A stretch of DNA of 64,000 nt from Glaciecola sp048820975 (GTDB lineage Bacteria; Pseudomonadota; Gammaproteobacteria; Enterobacterales; Alteromonadaceae): the NCBI RefSeq assembly GCF_048820975.1, contig NZ_JBMEUF010000002.1, forward strand, positions 620,001 to 684,000, in the 5' to 3' direction. Below are positions 1 through 9,004 of the stretch, one piece after another. Made by a program: the position numbers and the translations under genes. Each line of letters starts with the position of its first letter. Positions within the stretch are counted from its first letter, which is position 1. A model generated the notes under the pieces. It did not search any database. It saw nothing but the letters and a program-made list of their open reading frames with translations, and had not been told where the DNA came from.

Positions 1-712
1 GATTAAAACTAATTACCCCAAAAAACGGCCTATCATCGCTGGCCATTTGCTTGAGCATCTTTTGCCCCGCTAGCACCTTTTGATAAGCAGCAGTGTCTTC
101 ATACGTTCCGTCTAAGGTCATATAGTATTCGTGCTTTTCGCCACGTTTATCTAACTTACCTTCATAATAACCCTTTACCTGCGAAACTTTGCTATATGGC
201 GTATATACGCGCGCAAAACGTTCTCGAGATTCATGGCCATGGGCTAAATCAATTTCTGCCCCGCGCAATTCCGTACCCCGCGCGCCTAAATGCCACTTAC
301 CTACATGGCCGACTAGGTATCCCGCGTTAGATGCCCTGCGCAGCAACCCGCCTTCTTTAGGATCCAGTTCTGCTAAGCGCGTAGAATACAATTCTACGTT
401 ATCATCCATACCCGTTTTATGTCCCCATCTGCCCGTATATAAAGCTGCGCGCGAGGGTGAGCATAACCCAGTGGTGGTCATGGCGTTATCAAAGCGTGTA
501 GATTCAGCTGCTAGTGCATCAATATTTGGCGTGTTAACAGGTCCTCCTCTATATGAGAATGTATCAAATCGCATGTCGTCAAACATTAGTACCAATACAT
601 TGGGTTTTTTCCCATTACTTTTCTTTGACTCAGGCTCCGACGCAATCAAACTTGTAGACACCGTAATAGATACTAGAGATATCACTAAAGATTTTGTAAT
701 TTTACTGAACAT
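1..712 (-). CDS. Cys-type sulfatase, N-terminal part (cut by left edge)
   Basis: Translating the minus strand from the ATG at 712 gives an open frame of 237 codons running off the window. It opens with a signal peptide (about residues 1-25) and then the sulfatase Ca-site PNVLVLMFDDMR (D45, D46). The CSPSRAALYTGR motif puts the formylglycine cysteine at C84, and VGHVGKWHLG follows. It is therefore an anaerobic-maturase-independent or FGE-type S1 sulfatase, probably periplasmic, removing sulfate from algal galactan oligosaccharides. The C-terminal half is missing, so subfamily and substrate cannot be assigned. It diverges from the GH gene at 1036 and shares its regulatory region, with a predicted GntR operator at 885-899. 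The long opposite-strand frame at 189-722 is only a shadow of this gene. Confidence 0.9.
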   Translation of the reverse strand, partial: MFSKITKSLVISLVSITVSTSLIASEPESKKSNGKKPNVLVLMFDDMRFDTFSYRGGPVNTPNIDALAAESTRFDNAMTTTGLCSPSRAALYTGRWGHKTGMDDNVELYSTRLAELDPKEGGLLRRASNAGYLVGHVGKWHLGARGTELRGAEIDLAHGHESRERFARVYTPYSKVSQVKGYYEGKLDKRGEKHEYYMTLDGTYEDTAAYQKVLAGQKMLKQMASDDRPFFGVISFN

Positions 713-884
713 TATTTATTAACCTATTTACCTTTTTGTATGAACAAGCCAAGCAAGCACTTAAATCAACAACACCATTTTTGCGCACCATATGGCTTGC
801 GATAATCTTTGTACCGATGTTGCTTTTATCAAATTTAAAGAATGTTTATTGATTTCTTTCAATTTTAATTAGTATGATATATTT

Positions 885-899
885 AAACATGATATGTTT
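885..899. promoter_or_regulatory. predicted GntR-type operator (AAACAT-GAT-ATGTTT)
   Basis: A perfect 6-3-6 inverted repeat, AAACATGATATGTTT, in the 323-base divergent region between the sulfatase (712) and the GH gene (1036). The same pattern occurs before other units of this PUL (4606, 5517, 8861, 16202, 25175, 25197). The rest of 713-1035 is AT-rich and shows no other gene or clear terminator. Confidence 0.6.
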
Positions 900-1035
900 G
901 AATAAGAAACATAAAATTAACATAAAATATTATTTACAACAAGCTGTTCCATGTAGATGCGTTTTATATGGAGCGATGTAGGCACTTTTGACCTAAGTTG
1001 TATTTAAATTAGCATTCTCATATTTGGGGGAAACC

Positions 1036-3459
1036 ATGACACGTAAACTACTCGCAATTTCAATTGCCGCTGCGCTTTCAATCTCAGCTGGCTGCACTAA
1101 TTCAATTGAAGCTCCTTTAAACTCAACAAATACAGCTGAAATTGAAGTAAGCCCTATAGAGCAGCAGGCACGTATAAAATTATCGCAACTTGAACAAATG
1201 ATGGCTGAAGCTCGCGCAAAAGGTATTGATGTGGCAAGGGAAGAAACTATTGTTTGGTTCTCTCAACAATTCCTGAAATTTGCCACCTGGGATGAAGCAA
1301 ACCCTGAAACAATTGAAAGAGCATTCAGTTATGAACGCTATTACGCTGAAGATAAAGTAAAACTCGCTGCTGAATTGCCCGACTTTGAACGTAAAAAAGT
1401 AATTCAAATTTTAGATAAAGGTATAGACGACCTTGGCCGCGAACTCCGTGGCGAAATTAAGCGCAGACCGGTTAATAAAGTTGATTGGCAAGGTACAAAG
1501 GCCGGTGACAACATGTTTATCAGTAATGGAAAACCTATATTTCCCTACGATTACTTTTCAAAAACAGTAGGCCAGCCGCTTACCAATACTGATATTTATA
1601 ATGATCATTTAGGAGCGCTTTATCATGGTGGCGAAAACCTATATCCCGTGGATCATGATCGCGCAATAAATTCATTTTTACTAAAAGAAGACGGTAGCTT
1701 TGATCAAGAGTTGATGGCGGAACTTACTGATATTCCAGATACAAACGTAGGCTTTTTAGTCTACTGGTTAATGGGAATTCCTGAGTGGGTAGAAAAAATA
1801 GAGCCTGAAATACGTAAAGGTAGATCATTGTTTATTGGCTTTGATATAGACAACCCAGTGGCACGAGACTTATGGAGCAAAATAATTCGCAAAACTGGCG
1901 AGCTTACTAAGGGTAAAAAAGTGACCGAATTAGGTTTTGTTCTAGCAAATGAACCACATTGGTACGCTGAAAAAGGTCATTGGACACATAAATTTCAAGA
2001 AATGACCTCGATTTCATCATATACGCTTAATAAATTCAGAACTTGGTTAGATAAAAAGTACAGTGGCAACATCGCTAATTTAAATACCAACTGGCAAAGC
2101 GATTTTACAGGTTTTGACGCCGTAGAAATTGAGATTCCAATTGCCCCTGCACTACAGGGTACGCCAATTTGGTATGACTGGTCACGCTACAATATGGACA
2201 GAAGCACTGACTGGTTTACTTTTGTTCAATCAGAGCTACATGCAGTAAATCCAGAGGCTGACACACATATAAAAATTATGCCTCGTATGTTTATGGAAAA
2301 TGCACGCTCTGGTGGAATTGATACTGAAGCCTTGGCAGAGCTAACGACTATGGTAGGGCATGACGCAAAGTCGTTTGGAAGCAAGAACATTCGTCCGGGC
2401 AAATCGTCAGAATGGATTGAAAAGTACTCTTATCATTGGGGGCTTGTTGCGATGTTTCATGATTTCATGGAATCAGTTGCTCCAAACAAAATTAACATAA
2501 ATTCTGAATCCCATTTTTTATCATCAGGACAGTGGCGCGATTTAGACACACGCACCAGTTATGTGCGAAGCGTATATTGGTTAGCAACGTTGTTAGGTAT
2601 GGATGCTAACATGGGCTGGTTTTGGGCGCGTGACCCAGATGGCTCTCCCGAAGACCGCTTAGAAGGTGAGCTTGACTTCTTTGACCCTGGTCTGGGCGGA
2701 GCCTATGCTGGTTCCAATAACATGCAACCACACGTTACTAACGAAGTCACCCAAGTTATGTTTGACCTAAATAGCTTTTCTGAAGAAATTATAGCGTTGC
2801 GCGAGCAACGCCGTCCATTGCGATTCTTTTATTCGGAAACCTCAGCCATAAATACTACAGACTACATGACGGAAGGTTACAAATTATATGAATCGATGTT
2901 TTTCGAAGGATTTCCTTTAGGATTTGCTACTAAGAATATTATTCAAAAACAAGACAATAACAACTGGGACGCTATTGTTGTTTACAATAACAAATATGTG
3001 AGCGATGCCGAATTTGACACCTTGCAGTCGTATTTAACTAATGGCGGTACAGTAATTCTTGACTCACAAGATGCATTATCTATGAATGAGTATGGCCAAA
3101 AGCGTACCAAGCGTTTAGCGGCAAGTGAAGGAAAGTTAATTACTTTAAACACCACCAACATTGCTAAAATTAAACAGGTGGCACTGGCGGAAGTTGAAGA
3201 AGCTAGTGAACCTGAAGTGCTAGTTAAAGAAGATAATGGCCTTGACCACAAAACAACGATGTGGCGAGTAGTATCTGAAAAAGATGGGAAGTATTTGCTG
3301 AATATACTGAACTTTGGTCACAATACGGCTAAGTTGCAATTGTCTATGAAAAATGGGCAGTCCGCATCGGTTAAAAACATGATGACGAGCAATCTTATGG
3401 ATACAACTTTTGAACTTCCGTCTGAAGGGGTGCTGTTGTTAGAAATTACCCCACAATAA
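1036..3459 (+). CDS. clan GH-A hydrolase, GH42/GH167-like (candidate exo-beta-carrageenase)
   Basis: A lipoprotein (signal peptide with lipobox ISAGC, Cys about residue 20) of 807 residues counted from ATG 1036. I chose that start because of the strong GGGGGA Shine-Dalgarno; an upstream TTG at 1024 lies inside it. The central barrel has a clan-A acid/base signature, GFVLANEPHW (E306), and a likely nucleophile in NINSESHF (E491). GH42-like text lies between them (FRTWLDKKYSGNIANLNTNW). A C-terminal beta domain follows. GH42-like enzymes in red-alga PULs include beta-carrageenases now placed in GH167. Next to sulfatases, GH16 and GH127 this is the most economical reading. GH50 agarase or a true GH42 galactosidase remain possible. 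It is probably tethered to a membrane and acts on neocarra-oligosaccharides. Confidence 0.65.
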   Translation: MTRKLLAISIAAALSISAGCTNSIEAPLNSTNTAEIEVSPIEQQARIKLSQLEQMMAEARAKGIDVAREETIVWFSQQFLKFATWDEANPETIERAFSYERYYAEDKVKLAAELPDFERKKVIQILDKGIDDLGRELRGEIKRRPVNKVDWQGTKAGDNMFISNGKPIFPYDYFSKTVGQPLTNTDIYNDHLGALYHGGENLYPVDHDRAINSFLLKEDGSFDQELMAELTDIPDTNVGFLVYWLMGIPEWVEKIEPEIRKGRSLFIGFDIDNPVARDLWSKIIRKTGELTKGKKVTELGFVLANEPHWYAEKGHWTHKFQEMTSISSYTLNKFRTWLDKKYSGNIANLNTNWQSDFTGFDAVEIEIPIAPALQGTPIWYDWSRYNMDRSTDWFTFVQSELHAVNPEADTHIKIMPRMFMENARSGGIDTEALAELTTMVGHDAKSFGSKNIRPGKSSEWIEKYSYHWGLVAMFHDFMESVAPNKININSESHFLSSGQWRDLDTRTSYVRSVYWLATLLGMDANMGWFWARDPDGSPEDRLEGELDFFDPGLGGAYAGSNNMQPHVTNEVTQVMFDLNSFSEEIIALREQRRPLRFFYSETSAINTTDYMTEGYKLYESMFFEGFPLGFATKNIIQKQDNNNWDAIVVYNNKYVSDAEFDTLQSYLTNGGTVILDSQDALSMNEYGQKRTKRLAASEGKLITLNTTNIAKIKQVALAEVEEASEPEVLVKEDNGLDHKTTMWRVVSEKDGKYLLNILNFGHNTAKLQLSMKNGQSASVKNMMTSNLMDTTFELPSEGVLLLEITPQ

Positions 3460-3477
3460 CCTTAGATTCTTTATTTG

Positions 3478-3511
3478 AGATGTCATTCCTGAGAAATTGG
3501 GAATGACATCT
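3478..3511. terminator. bidirectional hairpin between convergent genes
   Basis: A 12-bp perfect stem (AGATGTCATTCC at 3478-3489 with its complement at 3500-3511, 10-base loop) lies between the stop codons of the converging genes ending at 3459 and 3530. The U-tract is weak (TATTTAG), so termination may be inefficient. Confidence 0.6.
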
Positions 3512-3529
3512 ATTTAGGGAAGAGTGAAC

Positions 3530-4531
3530 TTATTTGCCCAAGTGTTCAGGTTTTTGCCATACACGAATATATTCAACTTCAAAATCTACAACACCATCGT
3601 GTTTTTTATTCTCAGGGCTGTTTAATTCTAAATCCTCTTTGCTGTTTGGGTAACCGTGCCAAGGGAATGTTTCCATGTCGAGCCAAAGGTTGATTGGTTG
3701 AGTGGCGACGTAGCCGTTATAGTCTTCAGGTAACCCTTCTCTATTTTCTTTCGCCCACTGCGTAACTTGTTCAGCCGTTACCTCTGAAAACAATTCGCCG
3801 TCAATGTAGTACTTAACCCCCTGTTCATCCCATTCAATGCCGTATATGTGGAAATCATCGGCCATTCTAAACCCTAAATCTTTTCGCTCAGTGTAGCTGG
3901 GCTTACCACCCACTGGTTTTTTCCAGTCACGAATAGACCACCACAATTCACTGTCTAAATGGTCTTTTGCTGGATCTTCACGGCTATCTCCAAATGATTC
4001 AAAAAAATCAAATTCTAATCCAGGCCCCATAGACCAAAAGCCGCTAGTTATTTCTGCATCAGCTGATTTACTCTTAATTTCAATATAGCCATAAGTAAAA
4101 GATCTACGATTAATAAAACATGGAACTGTTATATTTTCATGCTTCATAGGCTCGCCGAATACAGGCTTCCTGATTTCATCTGTGAAAGGGAAGTCGGGCT
4201 CCCAGCGTGCCTCTAACATTAGCTTGCCATTCTCTAAGCGGTAATTGCGTCCAGAAAACTGTGACGGAGCGCGACCTTTCCATACCCACTTGTCTGGATT
4301 ATCGGGGTGAATATATTGGGGCTTCCCGTCTTTAAATTTACCCACTATAAACCATCGTTCTTCGTCAACAGTGCCTTGTTCAAACTCATCGCTAACCTGG
4401 GTATTTAAAATCCAGCCACCCGTATTAGTTTGATCAGAAAATGGAAGCGCAGGATTTGCACTAACAAGACAAGAAATATTAAACAAGCTACTGAATAATA
4501 TGATTTTTTGTAATTTATTTTTACGATTCAT
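3530..4531 (-). CDS. GH16 family galactan hydrolase (carrageenase/furcellaranase-like)
   Basis: 333 residues with an N-terminal signal peptide (about residues 1-25) and a single GH16 jelly-roll. The catalytic strand reads EFDFFE, the ExDxxE beta-bulge form of agarases, porphyranases and carrageenases, with nucleophile E173, helper D175 and acid/base E178. The fold ends with the usual VDFEVEYIRVW strand. It should cut beta-1,4 linkages in an algal galactan outside the cell. GH127 nearby argues for a D-anhydrogalactose polymer (kappa/beta-carrageenan, furcellaran) rather than agar, but the subsite residues do not let me name the activity. Two operator-like repeats lie upstream (4606-4637). It sits just downstream of the GntR gene on the same strand. 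Confidence 0.85.
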   Translation of the reverse strand: MNRKNKLQKIILFSSLFNISCLVSANPALPFSDQTNTGGWILNTQVSDEFEQGTVDEERWFIVGKFKDGKPQYIHPDNPDKWVWKGRAPSQFSGRNYRLENGKLMLEARWEPDFPFTDEIRKPVFGEPMKHENITVPCFINRRSFTYGYIEIKSKSADAEITSGFWSMGPGLEFDFFESFGDSREDPAKDHLDSELWWSIRDWKKPVGGKPSYTERKDLGFRMADDFHIYGIEWDEQGVKYYIDGELFSEVTAEQVTQWAKENREGLPEDYNGYVATQPINLWLDMETFPWHGYPNSKEDLELNSPENKKHDGVVDFEVEYIRVWQKPEHLGK

Positions 4532-4605
4532 TTTTTACCTACTGTAGTATTTAAGCACAATTGAAAAGCACTAGACCGATTAACATTTTATTATATTAAC
4601 AAATA

Positions 4606-4637
4606 TAACATGCAATGTTAACAAAGATATGATGTTT
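4606..4637. promoter_or_regulatory. two predicted GntR-type operators before the GH16 gene
   Basis: TAACATGCAATGTTA (4606-4620) is a perfect 6-3-6 palindrome varying at the outer base. AAAGATATGATGTTT (4623-4637) matches the family with one mismatch. They lie 75-106 bases upstream of the GH16 start and downstream of the GntR stop (4729). Confidence 0.45.
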
Positions 4638-4728
4638 TAAATTAAGGTAAATAAATGTTCTAAGTAAGGTAAGCAGTCGATATTTATATTTTATAAAGGA
4701 GCTCGTAAGGCTATGATATTTAAAGAAT

Positions 4729-5487
4729 TTATATAGATTTATCGTCAAAATACCCTTTGCCGAAGGCTTCTTTAAGCCTGCGAATTGCATCTCTTAACAA
4801 TTTCTCGGTCAGTTTTTCAGCTTTATCACCATCTCCGCGGGCTATTGCATCACAAACTTCGCGGTGAAAGGCAACAGAATCACTGTTATTGCGTGGATCT
4901 TTGTTAGTAATTCGCACGCTAACTAAGAGCGCAGAGTATATTACACCTTCCATTGCCGTTAAAAACTCGTTGTGAGCAGCATGCAAAACAGCTTTATGAA
5001 AAAGGGCGTCCGACACCACAAATTTTTCGATTGAACCTGATTCTTCTTCCATTCTTTCACAGGCTTTTTCTATTTCAAGTATGTCTTCTTTTGTAGCGCG
5101 CTCAGCAGCCCATCGTGAAGCCTTAGGTTCAAAAGCTAAACGAATATCCATTAGCTGACTAATAAAGTCTAACCTTGGGGTAGCAGTAATATGCCAAGCC
5201 AATACGTCGTCATCGAGTAAGGTCCATTCATTGCGAGGACGTACTTTTGTACCTATTCCTCTGCGAACATCTAGCAAACCCTTCCCCACTAGAATCTTTA
5301 CGGCATCTCGGACAACAACGCGGCTAACCTGAAAACGTTCAGCTAGTGCATTTTCGTCTTCAATTAAACTTCCTGACTCGAAACTACCAGCTACAATTCT
5401 GCGACCCAGTTCTCTGGCAACTTGTATTGATAAACTGGGTGACATTTTTTTAGTTCGTTTTAGGTCGTAATAAACTAGCTCACTCAT
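4729..5487 (-). CDS. GntR/FadR-family transcriptional regulator (DgoR-like)
   Basis: 252 residues. The N-terminal winged helix-turn-helix (about 20-85) carries the GntR signature ALAERFQVSRVVVRDAVKIL. The C-terminal FCD ligand domain (about 110-235) has the usual metal-binding pattern of acidic and His residues (DALFHKAV, AFHREVCDAI). The linker text around DDDVLAWHI resembles DgoR, the galactonate-responsive repressor. It is encoded in the middle of the galactan PUL beside genes for 2-keto-3-deoxygalactonate use, so its ligand is probably an intermediate of that route. A perfect AAACAT-ATT-ATGTTT palindrome lies 30 bases before its start, suggesting autoregulation. The same palindrome precedes most other PUL units. 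Confidence 0.9.
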   Translation of the reverse strand: MSELVYYDLKRTKKMSPSLSIQVARELGRRIVAGSFESGSLIEDENALAERFQVSRVVVRDAVKILVGKGLLDVRRGIGTKVRPRNEWTLLDDDVLAWHITATPRLDFISQLMDIRLAFEPKASRWAAERATKEDILEIEKACERMEEESGSIEKFVVSDALFHKAVLHAAHNEFLTAMEGVIYSALLVSVRITNKDPRNNSDSVAFHREVCDAIARGDGDKAEKLTEKLLRDAIRRLKEAFGKGYFDDKSI

Positions 5488-5516
5488 ACTTCATAACTCA
5501 TTTATATTCAGGTAAT

Positions 5517-5531
5517 AAACATATTATGTTT
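5517..5531. promoter_or_regulatory. predicted autoregulatory GntR operator
   Basis: AAACATATTATGTTT, a perfect 6-3-6 palindrome, ends 30 bases upstream of the GntR start codon (5487, minus strand). Confidence 0.6.
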
Positions 5532-5645
5532 CTATACGCATAAAGTTTCCAGTACTAAATAGTTATTTATTTGTTAACAGTTTCCTGTTTTTAGGGGCTT
5601 TGACTGTGTAGGGGCGTTTTGATTATTCCTGATGTTTCGAGAATC

Positions 5646-5722
5646 ACGCGTGTAAGTAGCTTTGAAACACGCGTTTGCGACGGTCGGGAAAGATTTCGCG
5701 CACCTGTAAAGATATTCCCGAC
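5646..5722. terminator. two hairpins downstream of the GH127 gene
   Basis: ACGCGTGT (5646-5653) pairs with ACACGCGT (5667-5674). GTCGGGAA (5683-5690) pairs with TTCCCGAC (5715-5722). Both lie between the GH127 stop (5738) and the GntR promoter. Neither has a strong U-tract, so they may stabilise or process the mRNA end rather than terminate it. Confidence 0.35.
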
Positions 5723-5737
5723 AGCCAATGCTTCGGC

Positions 5738-7711
5738 TTACCAAATTATGGGTAAGAATACTGACATTTCGCACTCCCCGCGATTACTCCACGCATAATA
5801 TGGAACAAATTGAGCCTTGTGCGCAATAAAATCAGGTTTTTTCACGTCACGATACATGCCTTGTGCTTTATCTTTGCGTAGCAACACTTCACCGTGAATA
5901 GTGCTTAGCCCACCCAAAAAATCATGCCTATAAGTAGACCTTAGCTCAGAGTCACCTTTTAAATACGCTTCCACTATACCAGCGTCTTCAGGTAAATCTG
6001 AAGACTCAAGGCAATACACAACAGGGCCGCGTTTAATGCTTACCTGATTTCGCACTTCCTCAATACGCGGGTGGCCTTCTACTAACCTAACATCCATTGG
6101 GAATAGCAGCTCAATAACATCGCCTGCACGCCATTCGCGCTCTATTTTGGCATATTCACCGGCAGATATTTTGACCTTAGTATTTTTCCCATTTACTGTA
6201 AGGTTTGAGCCTTTGGCCCAATTGGGGATGCGTACCAATATTTCAAAAGCGGCTTCTTTGCATGCCTCTATGGTAAGTTTTATTGCGCCGTCCCATGGGT
6301 ATTGGGTTTCTTGTAATAGTTGAAACTCTGTTCCATCCATTAACTTTGTGTTCAGTTTATTAGACCCATACAAATTTATAGCAATGCCATTTTCAGACAA
6401 ACTATAAGCCCAAGTACTGGTTTTAACGATGGTACGAACAAGGTTTGGTGGGCAGCAAAAACATTCAAGGTAAGGCAATCTATCAGGGGATTCTGTATTC
6501 ATTTTCGCGTAGTCCCGCGCGCCTATAATTTTGCGAAGCGGATTAGCATAGTAGTATTTCGTTCCGCAAACGCTTATACCAGATAGGCTACTGTTATGAA
6601 GCACGAGCTCCATTATATCAGCGTATTTTGATTCACCTTTAATACCAAGCATCCTATGGCTAAACATTGCATTACATATATTGGCGCAGGTTTCATTGTA
6701 AGACGTCAAGTTGGGCATCATGTATTCATCAATAAAGCCCTCTTCGATCATATCGTGGCGAGAAGAGGCGCCATAATGTGCTTGCCCAACCGCACCAGTT
6801 ACATACATTTTTTTCTCAGTAACGTTTTCCCACAATCTATCAAGAGCATCTATTAAGGCTTTCTCGCCCGTTTCTGAGTAAACATCAGCTGCCCCAGCAT
6901 AGTAATAAAGTGCCAATACTGCATGGCCCACGGCCTCGGTTTCTTCACGCAGCGGGACGCGCTCTTGCACCATGTCACCAATTGGGTAACCTTCGGTAGT
7001 CGTGTCATGAACCATTTCAGATTTTCCGCGGTTATTAATAAAAATTTCAGCTAAATCCAAATAACGCTTATCGTTCACTGTTCTATAAAGCTCTACAAGC
7101 CCCATAATTTGAGTTTGGTTAAATCCAAATCGCGATAGCTCTTTGGGGCAAGGGTTGAATAATTTGCATAGTAAATCTGCATTTTTGATAGCTATATTCA
7201 GAAAATTCTTTTGCCCGGTCATGCGGTAGTGAATACAAGCCGAGGTAAACAAATGCCCACAATTATACATTTCATGATATTTGCGATTTGAGAAATGGCC
7301 AATATTGTTAATTTGTATGTAGGCATGCAAATAACCGTCATTTTCTTGAGCTTGAGCAAGAATATCAATTATTTCATCTAACTCTTTAAGAATTGCTTGG
7401 TCTTGATTGAGCCCATATACATAGCACGCAGCCTCCATCCATTTAAAGAAATCAGCGTCATGCCAGTACTCACCAAAGTGCTCACCCTGACTTAAGCCGG
7501 CGGCAATTTTAAAGTTATTCAATGCATGGCCAATATTGCCCTTAAGCAATGACCCCATATAAGGCACCATAACCTCTTCACAAAGTTTTACTTTGTCAGC
7601 CCAGAAACCTTCAGTCCAACGGCAATCACCGTGATTAATAGAGCGCAACGCAACATACGGACTTTGAGAAGTATTTAATTCGGTTTTGTTGTGGTGATTT
7701 GTATTGCTCAT
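5738..7711 (-). CDS. GH127 (DUF1680) glycosidase, candidate 3,6-anhydro-D-galactosidase
   Basis: 657 residues from ATG 7711 (AGGA 7 bases upstream); an in-frame ATG at 7747 has no such site. No signal peptide, so cytoplasmic. All catalytic positions of the HypBA1 arabinofuranosidase fold are present with an offset of two: acid/base E324 (EGFIDEY), Zn ligands E340 and C342 (NETCANIC), and C419/C420 (CFCCPPN), with C419 the expected thiolate nucleophile. GH127 members in carrageenan PULs are alpha-1,3-(3,6-anhydro)-D-galactosidases. The neighbouring anhydrogalactose pathway supports that role over arabinofuranosidase. It lies 66 bases after the lipoprotein GH16 gene and is probably cotranscribed with it. 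Confidence 0.85.
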   Translation of the reverse strand: MSNTNHHNKTELNTSQSPYVALRSINHGDCRWTEGFWADKVKLCEEVMVPYMGSLLKGNIGHALNNFKIAAGLSQGEHFGEYWHDADFFKWMEAACYVYGLNQDQAILKELDEIIDILAQAQENDGYLHAYIQINNIGHFSNRKYHEMYNCGHLFTSACIHYRMTGQKNFLNIAIKNADLLCKLFNPCPKELSRFGFNQTQIMGLVELYRTVNDKRYLDLAEIFINNRGKSEMVHDTTTEGYPIGDMVQERVPLREETEAVGHAVLALYYYAGAADVYSETGEKALIDALDRLWENVTEKKMYVTGAVGQAHYGASSRHDMIEEGFIDEYMMPNLTSYNETCANICNAMFSHRMLGIKGESKYADIMELVLHNSSLSGISVCGTKYYYANPLRKIIGARDYAKMNTESPDRLPYLECFCCPPNLVRTIVKTSTWAYSLSENGIAINLYGSNKLNTKLMDGTEFQLLQETQYPWDGAIKLTIEACKEAAFEILVRIPNWAKGSNLTVNGKNTKVKISAGEYAKIEREWRAGDVIELLFPMDVRLVEGHPRIEEVRNQVSIKRGPVVYCLESSDLPEDAGIVEAYLKGDSELRSTYRHDFLGGLSTIHGEVLLRKDKAQGMYRDVKKPDFIAHKAQFVPYYAWSNRGECEMSVFLPIIW

Positions 7712-7777
7712 GTAAATTCCTACAGGTAAAAAGTTATTAATTTGCAATGCCTTACTGCAAATTTTATCAGTTAGATA

Positions 7778-8761
7778 TTATTGTTGCGTCCATACCCGAA
7801 TGTAATCTACGCTCATTGTGGGTGGATTGGCATTGAATGTAGTTGCGTCAAAATTTTCTATAGCTTGAATAGGGTCAATCGGTTTAAAGCCGTTGCACAC
7901 AAACTCGGTATAAGGTTTACGTAGCCCCAATGATAAGGCCACTTTCATATCCAACTGCTTCCAATGGCTATTTTGCGAACGCCCTACTTCCTTTGTGTTT
8001 ACATACCACACTATCTCTTGTTCCGTTACCTTCGCACCATACACATAAAAAACATCAGCTGGGTTTTCTTCTAAAACATTTACGTTCTCTTGCTCATGAA
8101 ATTTTCCAGGCCGCTTCCAAAGCCGACCCGACGGATTTGTTTTTGCATTTTTCTTTGTTAATGCGGCATGCAAATTATGATCGCTTATTCGTTCATTGCC
8201 CTTTTTAAAAGCTTGCCTTTGCTGAAGTTCTACAACATCAATTTCGCTATAGCGAACTGCGTTTTCTTTGGTCTTAGAATCATCAAATTCACTATACATC
8301 CAAAATGCGGGGGAAAAACCGGGAAAAGTTTGCACGCCTTTTATTTTAGCTTCGTAATAACCAAGAGTGCCTTTTGCGTATGACTCAAGCATTGCCGATG
8401 TAAAATAAAGAGCGCTATTTGGAATCCCTTTACCTTGCTGGCATGCATCGCCTATGCTGCGCGCATGTTTTTTATATTGCATCTGAATTTTTAGCATGCC
8501 ATTTTCAACATACGCATTTTGTTTATTATCCCACGTCCACGTTTGTACGTGTTTAGGATTTCTTTTCCACTTTTTATAATCTATTTCACTGCTGTTAAAT
8601 TCATCAGAGCGTTGAGGGTCAAGTTGCCACTTTTCTCCCGCAAGCGCATTCATTGGCATGCCTTCTTTTTCATAGTTCGGAAGTACTTTAGCTTCCTTGC
8701 CCACGCATCCCAGTAAGATGCTTGTTAACGACAGCATAAGTGCCACTTTTACTATATTCAC
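7778..8761 (-). CDS. GH16 lipoprotein, kappa-carrageenase-like
   Basis: 327 residues with a lipoprotein signal (lipobox SILLGC, Cys19). One GH16 domain contains YSEIDVVE with nucleophile E173, D175 and acid/base E178, preceded by the FPGFSPAFWMYSE strand. EIDVVE is the bulged GH16 motif typical of kappa-carrageenases and related galactanases. This is therefore the better carrageenase candidate of the two GH16 genes, though furcellaranase is equally possible. It is probably anchored in the outer membrane so that products stay near the receptor. A perfect GntR-type palindrome lies at 8861-8875 in the region shared with the divergent sulfatase. It heads an operon with GH127. Confidence 0.85.
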   Translation of the reverse strand: MNIVKVALMLSLTSILLGCVGKEAKVLPNYEKEGMPMNALAGEKWQLDPQRSDEFNSSEIDYKKWKRNPKHVQTWTWDNKQNAYVENGMLKIQMQYKKHARSIGDACQQGKGIPNSALYFTSAMLESYAKGTLGYYEAKIKGVQTFPGFSPAFWMYSEFDDSKTKENAVRYSEIDVVELQQRQAFKKGNERISDHNLHAALTKKNAKTNPSGRLWKRPGKFHEQENVNVLEENPADVFYVYGAKVTEQEIVWYVNTKEVGRSQNSHWKQLDMKVALSLGLRKPYTEFVCNGFKPIDPIQAIENFDATTFNANPPTMSVDYIRVWTQQ

Positions 8762-8860
8762 AATGTATCTGCCTTATTCCAATCTAGCGTTATCTTCATA
8801 CCGCATTTAACGAATACTCATATTTTGCATTCGTTAATATAAAATAAATTTTGTAAACTT

Positions 8861-8875
8861 AAACATCATATGTTT
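8861..8875. promoter_or_regulatory. predicted GntR-type operator (AAACAT-CAT-ATGTTT)
   Basis: A perfect 6-3-6 palindrome in the 243-base divergent region between the GH16 lipoprotein (start 8761, minus) and the sulfatase (start 9005, plus). It is positioned to control both. Confidence 0.6.
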
Positions 8876-9004
8876 AAATAGATGTTACATTTTAGCTTTG
8901 CGTATTTCAAGTATAAATTTCTCGAAAACGATAATTGAAAATGAAACGATTTAATAAAACTAAAATAAATAAATTGCTTTTTTGATAGTGAATAAGGACA
9001 AAAA

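Noticed and set aside
189..722. 177-codon plus-strand frame at the left end
   Set aside because: It is antisense to the sulfatase, whose minus-strand translation shows signal peptide and CSPSR motif; the plus frame has no recognisable domain.
5574..5774. 66-codon frame overlapping the GH127 3' end
   Set aside because: Covers two hairpins and the end of GH127 in another frame; no coding signal.
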